DNA of 64,000 bases, from positions 631,353,501 to 631,417,500 of the forward strand of contig NC_092335.1 of assembly GCF_046630445.1 (NCBI RefSeq). The letters are read 5' to 3'. The DNA is from Rutidosis leptorrhynchoides. Its lineage: Eukaryota; Streptophyta; Magnoliopsida; Asterales; Asteraceae. Under the pieces are notes generated by a model. It made no database searches and was not told where the DNA came from. It was given only the letters and a program-made list of their open reading frames with translations. Shown in pieces: positions 45,436 through 60,970 of the stretch. How positions within the stretch are numbered: the first letter of the stretch is position 1; the number at the start of each line of letters is the position of its first letter. The translations under genes were made by a program, and so were the position numbers.

Positions 45436-48400
45436 AATATGGTACTGATGACATCTCCCCGATCTCTTCCTTGGATGAGGGACAAGAACTCTTGCTTAAC
45501 TTGAAATGGTTGGCTAATGGAATGCTAACAGGTTTGGCATTGTTCATATTGAATCGTGAAAGGACTCGTTCAATATACTTCTCCTGAGATAGCCATAACC
45601 TTCTATTCTTCCTATCTCGGGTAATCTGCATTCTCAAAATTTGTTGAGCCTGTCCTAAGTCTTTCATGTCAAAAGACTTAGAGAGTTCCTTCTTCAGCTG
45701 GTTGATCTTCGTTGCATCTTTCCCTACGATCAAAATATCGTCTACATATAGTAGAAGAGCAACGAAATTTCCTTCAGAAAACTTCTGAATATAGACACAC
45801 TCATCCGCTACAGTTTTCTTGTATCCTTGACTCACCATGCACGAGTCAAACTTCTTGTACCACTGCCTAGGTGCCTGCTTTAAACTGTACAAACTTTTCT
45901 TCAGCTTGCATACGAGATTATCTCCTGAAATCTCAAAACCTTCTGGCTGCTCCATGTAAATTTCTTCATGTAAATCTCCATGAAGAAAAGCCGTCTTTAC
46001 ATCCATCTGTTCAAGCTCCAAGTTCATACTTGTGACCAAACCAAGTATGACTCTAATTGAAGTCATCTTGACTACTGGTGAAAATATCTCATCAAAATCA
46101 ATCCCTTTCTTCTGTTATAATCCTTTACTACAAGTCGTGCTTTGTATTTCACCACTTTTCCACTGCCATCCTTTTTCAGCTTGAACACCCATTTGTTTTT
46201 CAGTGCCTTCTTCCCTTGTGGAAGTTCTACGATCTCATAAGTCTGATTTTTCTGTAGAGAATCCATCTCATTCTGCATTGCGAGCAACCATTTTTCTTTG
46301 TCCTTATGAGATATTGCTTCATGAAAACTCTCTGGTTCTCCATATTCAGTAAGTAGAAGGTACTTGGATTCCGGATATCTACTCGATGGAATCCGACCTC
46401 GTTCAGGTCTTTGAACTTCTGGAATATACTGAGGAGATCCACCATCATCTTCGCCTTGTGATGGTCCTGGAACGTCTGGCAGATGGGGTTGTGGCTCCCC
46501 CTGCTCAGCAGCGTCATTTTCCTCATTATCTTCTACTTCTGGTATTTCATCTTGCACTGTATATTCATTTCTCATGAATGATTCCGTTGTTACCTCTGGC
46601 ACTTGAGCAGCAACATTTGATTTCTAAGATATTGTGGGCTTCTCAATATCTTCTATTGTCTGGCTTTCATGGAACACCACGTCCCTACTTCTGATCACCT
46701 TTTTCTCCTTTGGATCCCATAATCTGCATCCAAATTCTTCATCTCCATAGCCTATGAATATGCATGGAGTAGTCTTTACATCCAGCTTCTATCTGAGCTC
46801 CTTAGATACATGTGCGTACGCCAAACATCCAAATACTCTTAAGTGAGAGTATGATGGATCCTTTCCAGACCAAAGTTTCTCCGGAACTTCAAAATTCAGT
46901 GGTACTAATGGAGATCGGTTGATCAAGTAACATGCGGCTCTAACTGCTTCTCCCCAGAATGACTTTGGCAGCTTAGCCATACTGAGCATGCTCCGAACAC
47001 GTTCCATGATTGTTCGGTTCATTCTTTCTGCTATACCATTGTGTTGAGGGGTACGTGGAACTGTCTTCTCATGTTGGATGCCATATGATCTGCAATAGGC
47101 ATCGAACTGCCTGGAAGAGTATTCACCGCCGTTTTCAGATCGAAGACACTTTAACTTCTTTCCTGTCTCACGTTCTACCATGACATGGGACTGTTTGAAG
47201 TAATCGAAAACATGGTCCTTCGTCCACAAGAAATATACCCACACCTTTCGAGAAGCATCATCGATAAACGTTAGAAAATATCGATTGCCGCCAATTGATT
47301 CAACCTCCAAGGGACCGCAAACATCAGAGTGCACCAGACTGAGTAACTCTGATCTTTTCGTTGAAGAGGAATTAAACGAGACTCTATGCTTCTTACCAAA
47401 TAGACAATGATTGCAAGGATTTAGTGCAGCATCCTTGTCTACATTGATAAGCTCTTTCTTTATTAGGGTAGACAACCCTTTTTCACTCATGTGACCGAGT
47501 CTCTGGTGCCATAAATTTTGTGACGCCTCTTTTTCTGCAACATTAAGGCCATCTGTACAGATTTTCACATGAGTTTTGTATAGTGTGCCATAAATGTGTC
47601 CTCGAGCGACTATCATAGCGCCTCTTGACAATTTCCATGTGCCTCTACTGAAATGACTATCATAGCCCTGTTTGTCAAGAGCTACTCCAGAAAGTAGATT
47701 CAGCCGAAGATCTGGCACATGGCGGACATCCTTTAGAGTGATTGTGCTCCCGGAACTTGTTTTTATCTTGACATCACCAATTCCGAAAATCTCAGCGGAA
47801 CTGGAATTTCCCATTTTCACAGCTCCAAAGTCACCAGCTTTGTATGTTGTGAAGTATTCCTTATATGGAGTCACGTGGTAGGATGCTGCGGTATCTACCA
47901 CCCATTCCGTGTCTTCTCGTGAGACGTGAAGGCATGTCTCATCATGGGTTGAACAATAAGCTACATCACCAGTGATAGTAACTAATGTTTCTCCACCCTT
48001 ATTATTCGATTGTGAACTGCTCTGACATTGTTCCTCTTTCAATCTGTAGTAGTTCTTCTTCATATGTCCCTCTAATCCACAATGATAGCATTTATATATT
48101 AATATTCTGCTATCAGAGGACCTGCCCCTGCTCTTGCTTCTGCCTCTCCATTTATTTTTGCTACTTATTTGTTGTCTCCCCCGATTTTCTGTGACAAAGG
48201 CATGGGTCTGATCTGTGCCCATGTTCTTTCTCCTTGCCTCTTCACTGAATAGGGCATCCTTGACCATTGACATGGTAAATTTGCCATTCGAGGCTGAGTT
48301 GCTGAGTGTTACTACCAGCGTTTCTCAACTATCGGGAAGAGAACTAAGTAGCAGTAGCGCCTGAACTTCATCGCCAAACGGCATCTCTACAGACGATAAC

Positions 48401-48810
48401 TGGTTGACCAAGCTCTGGAACTCACTGGTATGCTCGGCAACTGAAGTTCCACTTTTAAGCTTCATGTTGACTAAACGCCTCATCAACAGGGCTTTATTCC
48501 GAGCAGTCTTGGCCTGGTACATGTCCTCCAACTTTTTCCAGAGGACATATGCGTCTGTCTCTTGTGCAACATGGTGGAAGACACTATGATCAATCCATTG
48601 ACGGATCTGACCAATAGTTTTTCGGTTTAACTTCTTCCACTTGTTCACTTTGGCGGAATCATGATTTGTACCCTTTAATTCAATAGGGTCAAACAAATCC
48701 TTACAGCTGAGGAGATCTTCCATCCGAGATTTCCACAGCGTGTAGTTGGTGGCAGTGAGCATAATCATGGCTCCGAAAGATGATCCTGACTCTTCCGTGG
48801 ATATTATCAC
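45436..48810 (-). pseudogene. copia gag and pol (main part)
   Basis: From 5' (right) to 3': UBN2-type gag with Leu-Trp-Lys-Lys-Leu-Glu-Asp-Met-Tyr, CCHC knuckle (Cys-Tyr-His-Cys-Gly-Leu-Glu-Gly-His), protease (Val-Val-Asp-Thr-Ala-Ala-Ser), GAG-pre-integrase (Leu-Trp-His-Gln-Arg-Leu-Gly-His-Met), integrase core (Ser-Asp-Val-Cys-Gly-Pro; Asn-Gly-Gly-Glu-Tyr), and RT (Met-Asp-Val-Lys-Thr-Ala-Phe-Leu-His-Gly; Leu-Leu-Tyr-Val-Asp-Asp-Ile-Leu). The order protease-integrase-RT defines Ty1/copia. Fossil, with about four breaks. Confidence 0.93.
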
Positions 48811-48901
48811 CTTACAAATAATTTTTCAACACAAACGGGGTTGAAAACTTCAGAAAACTCAAACACTCTACCAACGCCTCTAACCTGGCTCTGATACCAC
48901 T

Positions 48902-49368
48902 TGTTGTGATTTATGAGGATCGTTGGACGTTGGTACACAAATTTGAGAGAAAATAACTCTATTACTCACAAGAATAGATTACAGAGTATTACAAAACTCA
49001 AATAAACAATAAACTCTCAAACTAACACACTAGGAATTCTCACCACTCTCTAGGGTGTATTCACTATTGGTTATGATTACACTTTAACTCACACACACTA
49101 ACTAGGTGTGAATACACTTTTTTGAATGCATTACAATGAAGGTTTCCACCTCTATTTTTAGGAAAAATTTGAGGAGGTGGAAAAGTGTGAACGCTAGATG
49201 GTGTGAACGCAGAAAAGGGTGGCTAGCCGTAATCGTTTCCAACTTTGCTTCTTCCATGTCCATAGTCAAAATTGGCAACTTTGAATATCTAGTATCTTCT
49301 AGATTGCGGCTAGAATGGAGACATCTAACGGCATCTAGAAGACACTAGATTACGACTGGAACTTATCA
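48902..49368 (-). repeat. 5' LTR of copia element
   Basis: 467 bp, matching 24112-24628. The primer site (AGTGGTATCAGAGCC on the minus strand) lies at 48883-48900. GGTAG follows at 49369-49373. Confidence 0.93.
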
Positions 49369-49373
49369 GGTAG

Positions 49374-50036
49374 TTGATATTTGATAAGGAAAAATCAAAG
49401 AAAAACCGTGTGCCCATTTCTACATTAGTCATTGAGTTTTTATTGTAACTTAATGAGTCTAGATAATGAAAATTTTAAGTTTTATAACTGATTTGGTGAT
49501 TGGTGATTATACCCAATAGATGAACGACGATTCTATGTATATGCCGATTGAGTGTTTAGTGTCCCTTTAAAACTTCAAATTTGTCTCGAAAAATCAATGA
49601 AACAAAATTTTTTGTTAAAAAACGTTTTTAAAATGTTAATTTCTACTTGATACACTTGTTTGAATGATATTCAAGTGGATTAGATTAATATTCTCATATA
49701 TACTATTACTAAATATGAGATGAACAATAAACATGATTATGCCATCATCTACGATCAGTTTTTTAATTTTATCTAATCATTTTTATTTTAGTTTTATTTC
49801 TTTCCTCTCCTTCAATTACAATTTTAGATAATTCACATATAGGTACAAAGTTTTTAGATACACTAAAGAGTATATGAGTTAATTTATATTTCAAGTATAA
49901 CTAATGATAATGAAAATTTCACAGATTTCCTATACAACGCAATTAATAATGCTCCCTTTAAAAAATTGCGGAAGGTGAGACGATAGTAATGCCCCTTATA
50001 TAGATTTTTGTGTGTTACCCAGTTAACGAGTCGCGA
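49374..50036. other. AT-rich intergenic, continuation of PP2C 3' flank
   Basis: This is the sequence that adjoined the PP2C 3' region before the copia insertion. No ORF, RNA gene or repeat that I can support. Confidence 0.55.
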
Positions 50037-50039
50037 TTA

Positions 50040-50377
50040 GAGTGCTCCCAACCAGGACTAAATTTCTTCCAGGACTAACCAATCATTCAGCGCCACATCA
50101 GCACCTCCATCCCAGGACTAAACCAGGACTAAACACTCCCAACAATGACACTCCTTCCTCACCAACTATATTAATTAATTAATCAATTGTACAAGATTAG
50201 TAGCAAAAAGTACCACAAAACTTGCAAGCCTTCCGTCCTCAAATGTGTTGTAAATGGACAGAAACATGGACGAGATACCTAAGCGCCACCCTGGACTAAA
50301 GCTGGGCTAGGTGGTCCATTGGTGTCCTCCTGGACCAGAACCTAGGCGGCTCCTGAACGGAACCATTGAGAGCACTC
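50040..50377. mobile_element. Harbinger-type MITE upstream of eIF3i
   Basis: 338 bp, TTA duplication at 50037-50039 and 50378-50380, inverted ends GAGTGCTCCCAA and TTGAGAGCACTC. The interior is non-coding and has repeated CCAGGACTAA text. It shares AGCGCCACATCAGC with the MITE at 21726-22107, so both may derive from one family. It ends about 340 bp before the eIF3i start codon. Confidence 0.78.
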
Positions 50378-50496
50378 TTAAAAGTTTGGGGGATCGAACT
50401 ACCGAATAACCCAACACACAAACATGCAAGCCTCACCCTTACACATTGCGAACCTATCTTATCTTATCAAATAGCATAGAGATTGATAATTTTGTA

Positions 50497-50624
50497 TGGG
50501 CTTAAGCCCAACAGTACCATGTTTTTTTAGTATGGGCCTGATTCGTTAGATGTATTGCTCTACTTACCTACCATATAATATAAAAATACCCAAAAAATAA
50601 AAATATTCCGTTTTTTAGGGTTTT
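50497..50624 (+). promoter_or_regulatory. site II elements plus telo-box in eIF3i promoter
   Basis: TGGGCTTAAGCCCA (two opposed site II motifs, about 50497-50510), TGGGCC (about 50533), and a telo-box TAGGGTTTT (about 50617), 95-220 bases before the ATG. In plants the combination of site II and telo-box is known from promoters of ribosomal and translation genes active in dividing cells; its presence here fits the gene downstream. Confidence 0.6.
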
Positions 50625-50718
50625 ATACTCAAAGACGGAAGTTTGATAGCTCGATTTCATTCAATCCACAGACCTCACAAACTTGAAATTTGATCAACAA
50701 TCAATCAAATTAGCAAAT

Positions 50719-54594
<3,876 letters not shown>

Positions 54595-55550
54595 TCATCT
54601 AGTGTTTCAATCAAAATATTGTAAGACAACAACTTAGGGCATATCATCTGTTTCGGTTTTGTTGGGTTGAGATTGTGGTCAAAGTATGGGTGCGCACCGA
54701 TTTAGGGTAACCGTTGTTGAAGATTATTTGAACTTGATTTATATTTGGAATTATAATGACACGCTGAGCGCAACAATGATTGTTGTTTTTTTCGTGTTAT
54801 TATCTAAATCTATTATCTACATCTAGAGGTCGTAATATGCGTGGTGGATAAATGAAATGAGTAATTTTCAGTATGGTACAAATATGGGTTAGGAGGTTGA
54901 CAGTTGTCTTATCTATAAACTGTTGATGTCCAAATAATAATACAAAAAACATAATATGATAATAATACTCAACAAAATATGTAAATACTAGGACTATCTA
55001 ACTCTTTATGATCTCAGTTATACTATTGATTTATTAAGAAAATAGAATAGAAAAATTCATAAACGTGTGCTATAAAGTGAAATCAAAGGAATGTGGTTCA
55101 TTTAAAATTCCCTCAAGAAAAGTTTGCAAGGTTTTTGACCGATTCGGTATTGATGATCAACACTCTTTGTTCATGTTGTGATGACTTGATAGAAAGTTTT
55201 AATCGTTACCTTTTGTGTGCACATGGGCTCTCTAGAAATTTGAAAATCAATTTTTAAGTGGTGGAATGTCGGAAGTTTTATTCCAAGATAGTGTGGTAGT
55301 TGGATCTTTAACTCCTTACGAGTGGTCTTTAACTCCTTACGAGTGGTCGTATGTTCAAATTTTATAGTATTCAAAAAAGTTTTGAGAAACGGTCACGAAT
55401 TGTTCTAGATAAATCATGTACAACAGAGTTATAAATACGTGCACACTCAAATAATATGAACATGAAAAACTTCATAAACTAACTGACGTCGAAAGTTTTA
55501 GCATTTTTAATAATACACATACCCGATTAGCTCGTGTAACGCATCAAACA
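54595..55550. other. eIF3i 3' region and intergenic, no gene seen
   Basis: 3' UTR and AT-rich spacer. It contains a short tandem duplication, TCTTTAACTCCTTACGAGTGG repeated twice in full at about 55303-55347. No ORF that I can support. Confidence 0.55.
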
Positions 55551-56160
55551 GCATCACCATATGAGCCATGCATATTGCGCGCTAAAAGGAACAGGCGCTC
55601 GGACGCGAACCTAGCACGAATCCTGTTCTAGCGCTAAAGGTACGTGTGCATGACAGGTGACGCTGTAGCTGGCAGAAGTACACATGGTAGACAAGAATCA
55701 GGTCGGAAAAAATACTTTTTACTTTTGTCGGGTCAGCTCACACAAGCAGCAACTGTTGGCAGGCCACGACCCCTTTTAACTCTATTATGTGGCAATATAA
55801 GACAAAAAGATTTACCCTATAAATAATGGACTCAATCCACAACAAAGTGGATGAACATTCAATTCCACCCTCACACATATACTACTTTTAGCATCTTGAA
55901 CAGTAGCGCCCCTCTAACGGCGCGACTCTACCCGCGCTACCGGACTCACAGCGTATCACTAGACTTACCCCTGATCTACAGGTAATGTTCTATGAACAGA
56001 AACCCTACAACCTAGCGCGAGCCATCTCTATCCGAGTAACCCGTCGATGGTGGGTCTACGTTTAACCACCTCTGCTGAGATCCTCGTCTCGTAAGGGTTT
56101 ATTCACGGTACTCAGGACCGGAGAGTTAAACTCAACTGACCCTTAAATCCCCCTTTATTG
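55551..56160. repeat. GC-richer block, possible solo LTR or TE fragment
   Basis: Distinctly richer in GC and CpG than its surroundings, with a TATA-like CCTATAAATAATGG at about 55817 followed by text such as GCGCGACTCTACCCGCGC. The pattern of a TATA box with a GC-rich downstream part recalls an LTR, but I found no partner, TSD or clear ends, so family and borders are uncertain. Confidence 0.3.
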
Positions 56161-56426
56161 ATGTCAAGCATGGACCGAGCCCGACCCATTTATTTTATGC
56201 TTGATCAATTTTCAAATTAATGACTTAATTAGTGAATATGGACAGTTTAATTTGTCCTAGACTTCTCATGTAATCGTTAAAAAATAAGTTATGAAGTTCA
56301 AGTGAGGTCGTATTTTTTTTTATAATTCACCAACGGATTTAAACAGTTAATGGGCTGACCATTTATAAACGGGTCAACCCAATACCCAAGCCCAAATCAC
56401 TTCACCTTTATCATCATCATTCATCA

Positions 56427-56433
56427 TATAAAA
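56427..56433 (+). promoter_or_regulatory. TATA box of RanBP1 gene
   Basis: TATAAAA 72 bases before the ATG, with AAGCCCAAA (site II in reverse) about 40 bases further upstream. Confidence 0.55.
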
Positions 56434-56498
56434 CCCTTATTCAATCAGTTAGTCAGTGACACTTTCCCTTACCTGAATATAAGCTACAAACAAAATCA

Positions 56499-58289
56499 AT
56501 GGCAACCTCCGATCCAGAACATACGGCGGAAGAAGGAACCGTCGCAGGCGAAGAAGAAGACACCGGAGCACAAATCGCTCCGATTATTAAACTTGAAGAA
56601 GTTGCCGTCAGTACCGGTGAAGAAAATGAAGACGCTATTCTCGATCTGTAATTTTACAATTTTTCATTGTTTTAATCTATTTGTATATGTATCTGTCTAT
56701 ATATTAAATATATGTATTGGTTAATTGATTGATGTGTAATTTGCTACAAGTAAGTTAGTAACCCTAATTTTAATTTTAATTTTGAATTGTTTGACAGTAA
56801 GTCAAAATTATATCGATTTGATAAAGAAGGAAATCAGTGGAAAGAAAGAGGTGCTGGATCAGTAAAGTTATTGAAACATAAGGAAACTGGTAAAGTAAGG
56901 CTTGTGATGAGGCAATCCAAAACTTTGAAGATTTGTGCTAATCATTTAGGTATATTTATTTTAAATTATTTTTCTTAAATTAATTTGATTTGATGGGAAT
57001 GTGATGTTGATCAGGTTAGAATAATATGATTGATTGATGGAATGGTGTTACTGTTATTGTTGTTGTAGTTATTTCGAGTACCTCAGTTCAAGAACATGCT
57101 GGTAATGATAAGTCATGTGTGTGGCATGCTGCTGATTTTTCAGATGGTGAACTTAAGGATGAACTTTTCTGCATTCGTTTTGGTTCGGTTGAGAGTAAGT
57201 ATTTATATATTTCTGATTGTTTGCATTTTGATTTATGATAAGCTGTAGAATGTTGTCTATTTGTGAATTTTGATATATTGTTAGGGTGCAATTCAATGCA
57301 AAATGATAGTTGAATGTACAGTAAATTTTTTAGCTTTATTACCCTACATCTAACACAGGGCATGTTTGAAACAGTCTATAATTGCAAGATTTAGGCTTTA
57401 TTATCGTATATCTAACTCAGAGCTATTACGTTATTTCACTTGTAGGATTCAGATAGTTGAATGTTATTTTTCTTCTTGGGTCATTTACTGTCATATACTA
57501 ATATTTTAAAGTCTGAGATTTACAACCTCTTACTAATCTTGTACTAATAACTTACAATCTATGTGACTATGTATATGATATATCTTAATGAGAATGCCTT
57601 TTGCTCAACCAAATACAAAGTAAGTGGTGGTTCAGAGCTATTTATTACATTGTTAATGTTTCTGTAATATAATTTTTGTTAGGTTAGAATACAATTTTTA
57701 CATACATTTACTATATCTGAAGTTTCTTCTGTAGACCGTTTGACTGTCAGTGTAGACTTATGCGACTATTTTCTTCTCATTGGTCTGTTTGAACATATGT
57801 GTTTAATATTAAATCAAGTATGTGAGTCTTTGTGAGGTGAAAATGATTGCAACTCGTCACTAAAATATAGCCAGGGCCTAGAAAAAACTATGTTTATATA
57901 ATGTGTGGAATAAAGGAGGTTGCCAGACTTGTGTGATATGAGTGCTTGCGTTGATCTTCCAATAGAATTTAGATATTATAGATCTTTTAATAAGTCACGT
58001 ACATGTATATGCTAAGTTTTGATTGTTTTTTATAGCATTGATCTAATATGTACACCATTTTTGGACTTTAGATTGCAAAAAGTTCATGGAAACAGTGCAA
58101 GAGGTTGCAGAGTCCCAACAGGACAAGGAGGAGAACAAAGATGCTTCCAGTACTGCTGGTTTACTTGAAAAATTGAGTGTTGATGATAAAAAAGTCAAAG
58201 AGGAAGTCAATGAGTCAACCAAGGAGCCTGAAAAGACAACAGATTCGGAGAAGAAGGAACAAAAAGAGACTCCCGCTTCCTCAACTTAA
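56499..58289 (+). CDS. RANBP1: Ran-binding protein 1 (RanBP1)
   Basis: Four exons: 56499-56647, 56798-56949, 57069-57194 and 58072-58289; GT-AG introns, consistent phases, 214 residues. An acidic N-terminal part (residues 1-45) is followed by a Ran-binding domain with the diagnostic [18 protein letters not shown], [13 protein letters not shown], Ile-Cys-Ala-Asn-His, and Cys-Ile-Arg-Phe-Gly-Ser-Val-Glu. The C-terminus (from about 150) is a Lys/Glu-rich tail. Plant RanBP1 binds Ran-GTP in the cytosol or at the nuclear rim and, with RanGAP, promotes GTP hydrolysis for nuclear transport. The usual length is about 215-230 residues, so this is complete. It lies 1.9 kb downstream of eIF3i on the same strand. 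It looks intact. Confidence 0.95.
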
Positions 58290-58712
58290 TCATGAATCAT
58301 CCCAAACTTTGCCTTTTGAAACCAACTGAGGTTGCATTGTAGTTTCTATCTTTGTGGTAAGTTGCGGTAACAAGTCTATTTATTTTGAGGTCTGTTCTGG
58401 TTGTGTTTTTGTGTGGGGTGTCTTGTGTGGTTGTGTTTGGTATAAAAATATAGGAGTGGTACATCTATTAGAAAGTTCCCACCCTATGCATATTTTTGTG
58501 ATTTATTCTACAAATCAGTATGTTTGGAGCCTTAAATTTTCATCTCAAAAGGCATAACTCGTGGAAGCTTCAAATTCAACTCTTCATTTTGGTTTCTTAC
58601 TAAATGAGATCCATAAGATGTTAATAGCCTTTGAAACATGAGGTATATGAAAGTGAAAGGGATCAAGTGCAAGTGTGAAAGATAGAAATATTGATTGATT
58701 GAATAAGACTAT

Positions 58713-58863
58713 CGAACATTTAAATAATACACTTTGTGATGAATGCTATTATTTTGACCAGAAAACGCTCGAAGAATAACATTCTTCACGATGAATGTTA
58801 TTCTTCGAACGTTTTCAAGTCAAAATAATATCATTTATTCCAAGTGTCTTTTTTAAATGTTCA
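58713..58863. repeat. long imperfect foldback hairpin
   Basis: Two arms of about 70 bp around a short centre near 58793. ATTATTTTGACCAGAAAACG on the left pairs with CGTTTTCAAGTCAAAATAAT on the right, and GAAGAATAACATTC with GAATGTTATTCTTC. Pairing extends outward through ACACTT/AAGTGT and GAACATTTAAA/TTTAAATGTTC. It could be a MITE without clear target duplication, or a hairpin-RNA (miRNA-like) locus. It lies 420 bp past the RanBP1 stop. Confidence 0.75.
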
Positions 58864-59215
58864 TATATTCACTTGATATTGACATTCATAACTAACTTTA
58901 AAATTTTTTTACTTCCATCTTCCCTCATAAAATTCACTTCTCTTGATTAGCCTCATACATATATAAACTATTTACATAATAGGGCCAATAGCCTTTAACT
59001 CTTCACATCTTATTGCCTGCACAAAACTTACCACAATACTTATCTACTTGGGTCCGTTTACTTTCTTTTCATTAATCTCCTATATGGATATATTCGACTG
59101 ATATTTTTGTCTGAGTTTTTCTCAAATTACAAATCTAATTACTACGTACAGTTTATATACATACTTGAAGAAAATTAGGATCTTGGAAACAAAGCAAGAT
59201 TTAATGTTGTCGGAC

Positions 59216-59302
59216 AAAAATCGAAGTGAGTAATCAGACTTCATTGATGTAACTACAAATCGAAGTGAGTAATCTGACCTCATCGCTATAGTTACAAATC
59301 GA
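59216..59302. repeat. two-copy tandem repeat, about 45 bp unit
   Basis: The segment AAATCGAAGTGAGTAATC followed by GACTTCATTG... or GACCTCATCG... occurs twice in a row and begins a third time. Confidence 0.7.
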
Positions 59303-59530
59303 ATACATATGTACAATTGTTGGGTTTTGTCAAATTACAATTGAATACACGGAAGTCTCATACACATCTAGAAATATGGATTCTAAACTGAATATTGACG
59401 AAGATGTGATTTTATGAAGTTTTGATTGAGGTAAAACTTGTAAGAGAAAAGAAGGCAGACAAAGGAGGGATAATTTGGTTGTATTTGTAGCTGGATGGAT
59501 ATATGTTCGCTCCCATCCATTTATCAATAA

Positions 59531-59570
59531 CTAGTTATCGAACCCTCGCTTCGCGACGGATGACGTTTTT
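59531..59570 (-). mobile_element. possible Helitron 3' terminus
   Basis: On the minus strand the text CCGTCGCGAAGCGAGGG can fold into a short GC hairpin and is followed about 10 bases later by CTAG and then T, the pattern of a Helitron 3' end (hairpin, CTRR, target T). The element would extend to the right on the plus strand; I could not locate its other end. Confidence 0.35.
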
Positions 59571-59876
59571 TGATAAATTCGATAGACAAAAGAATGAAAA
59601 AATAAGTAAAAAAAAAAAAAAAAATCAGAGTTTACAAAATTAAATATAATGAAAAATTGTTACTATTCATAATTTTACGTCTTAGTAATTCCACAGACAA
59701 AAAGGATGAAATTTTTTTTTTAAAAAAAGAGCACATAAGTAGTACTCCGTATTACTTTTTTTGTTTTTAAATTAAGATGAGAATTCACTTGTATAAGAGA
59801 CTTTCATGGGAATTATTTTGAAGTTGAAATTAAAGCGAAGCCGATCAATAGCTTTGCTAAATGAACGGAACATTTT

Positions 59877-59976
<100 letters not shown>

Positions 59977-60269
59977 ATATCGCCATTTCATTTCACATTC
60001 TCCCCTATTATGACCCTCATACTTCTGATTTATTCCCCTCTACTATTTTTTTCGATGTTTTTTATCTTCAAAATCATATTTATTCAATTCAAACATTATA
60101 TTGTATGTCTAATTATCTCCTCAAACATGTATATCAAACCTTCCATCTTAATTACTCATAATAGTGTCATTTATTAGTTTATATTTTTTATTTTATTTTG
60201 CACTGCTTAAAGTAGTTCGGTACAATGTTGAATGTTACAATGTTGAATATTACTACTAAATGACACTGC

Positions 60270-60970
60270 TTCGACAGTAGGAAACACAAGATGGAAAATC
60301 TACCTGAATACATTCAAGCAACCGATTTTCTAAACCACTTCTGCAACCCAACGCCGACCACTCTGAAATTCTCACTCATGGTTTGATGGCAAGGGATCTA
60401 TTACCCAGATACAACATGTGGAACAAAATAATACATCACAACATCTATTGTAGAGGAGAAAATCATGCTAATGTTCATGCCACGCAAATTTTCATCATGC
60501 GGGCTGTCGAATTTGATCAGGTCATCAATGTAGCTTTTCTTATGGCTTCAAGAATGAATCGAAACTACCAGAGGACTTCCCTACGGTCTTCATCTCACCA
60601 TGTTGTTCAATCATCTAAAGATCACTCATCATCTCTCTTTCGGCCCGTCTCATGAACCACTCAACCGACTCACTCTCATCAAAAGTGGTTATTCATCCCG
60701 AACATCTCGCAAGAGACGTGCAAGTTACGACAGTGACTCAGAAGATATCAACAAATACGATCCTAGTGAAGCATCATGAGTGAATGAGATCTCCTCTGAA
60801 AGTGAGGAAGAAAGCATGGAGAGAAGCTATGAAGATTTCGTGAACCTAAACCAAAGTGCAAAAGTGAACAAAATGTTTGAAAAGGAAGTGAAACTAATGA
60901 AGAAAGACTCCAAAATTCTGAAGGCCATCAAAAGCATGGCAAAGGCATTTTCTTGCAAGAGAGTTTAGAA
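60270..60970 (+). pseudogene. decayed retroelement-type ORF relic, first segment
   Basis: Translated pieces such as Met-Trp-Asn-Lys-Ile-Ile-His-His-Asn-Ile and Asn-Val-Ala-Phe-Leu-Met-Ala-Ser-Arg-Met, followed by a Ser/Glu-rich and then Lys-rich C-terminus (60780-60968), resemble the 'putative plant transposon protein' or Athila ORF1-type proteins carried by some LTR elements. The assignment is by memory of the pattern and uncertain. Broken. Confidence 0.35.

Larger units (their letters stand above)
24112..49368 (-). mobile_element. Tnt1-like Ty1/copia retrotransposon, split by two later insertions
   Basis: Minus-strand element bounded by LTRs (24112-24628 and 48902-49368) with the 5-bp target duplication GGTAG at 24107-24111 and 49369-49373. 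The primer site TGGTATCAGAGCCAGG abuts the 5' LTR and a purine tract GGAGGGGGAGAAT the 3' LTR. Removing the guests leaves about 5.1 kb, the size of Tnt1, and the pol text closely resembles Tnt1 (Tork group). Guests are a chromovirus tandem (25026-41370) and a hAT element (41653-45427). The coding part is broken, with several breaks besides the insertions. It landed about 200 bp past the PP2C stop codon. Confidence 0.95.

Noticed and set aside
49136-49348. 70-residue ORF before the MITE region
   Set aside because: It lies inside the copia 5' LTR, antisense to the element.
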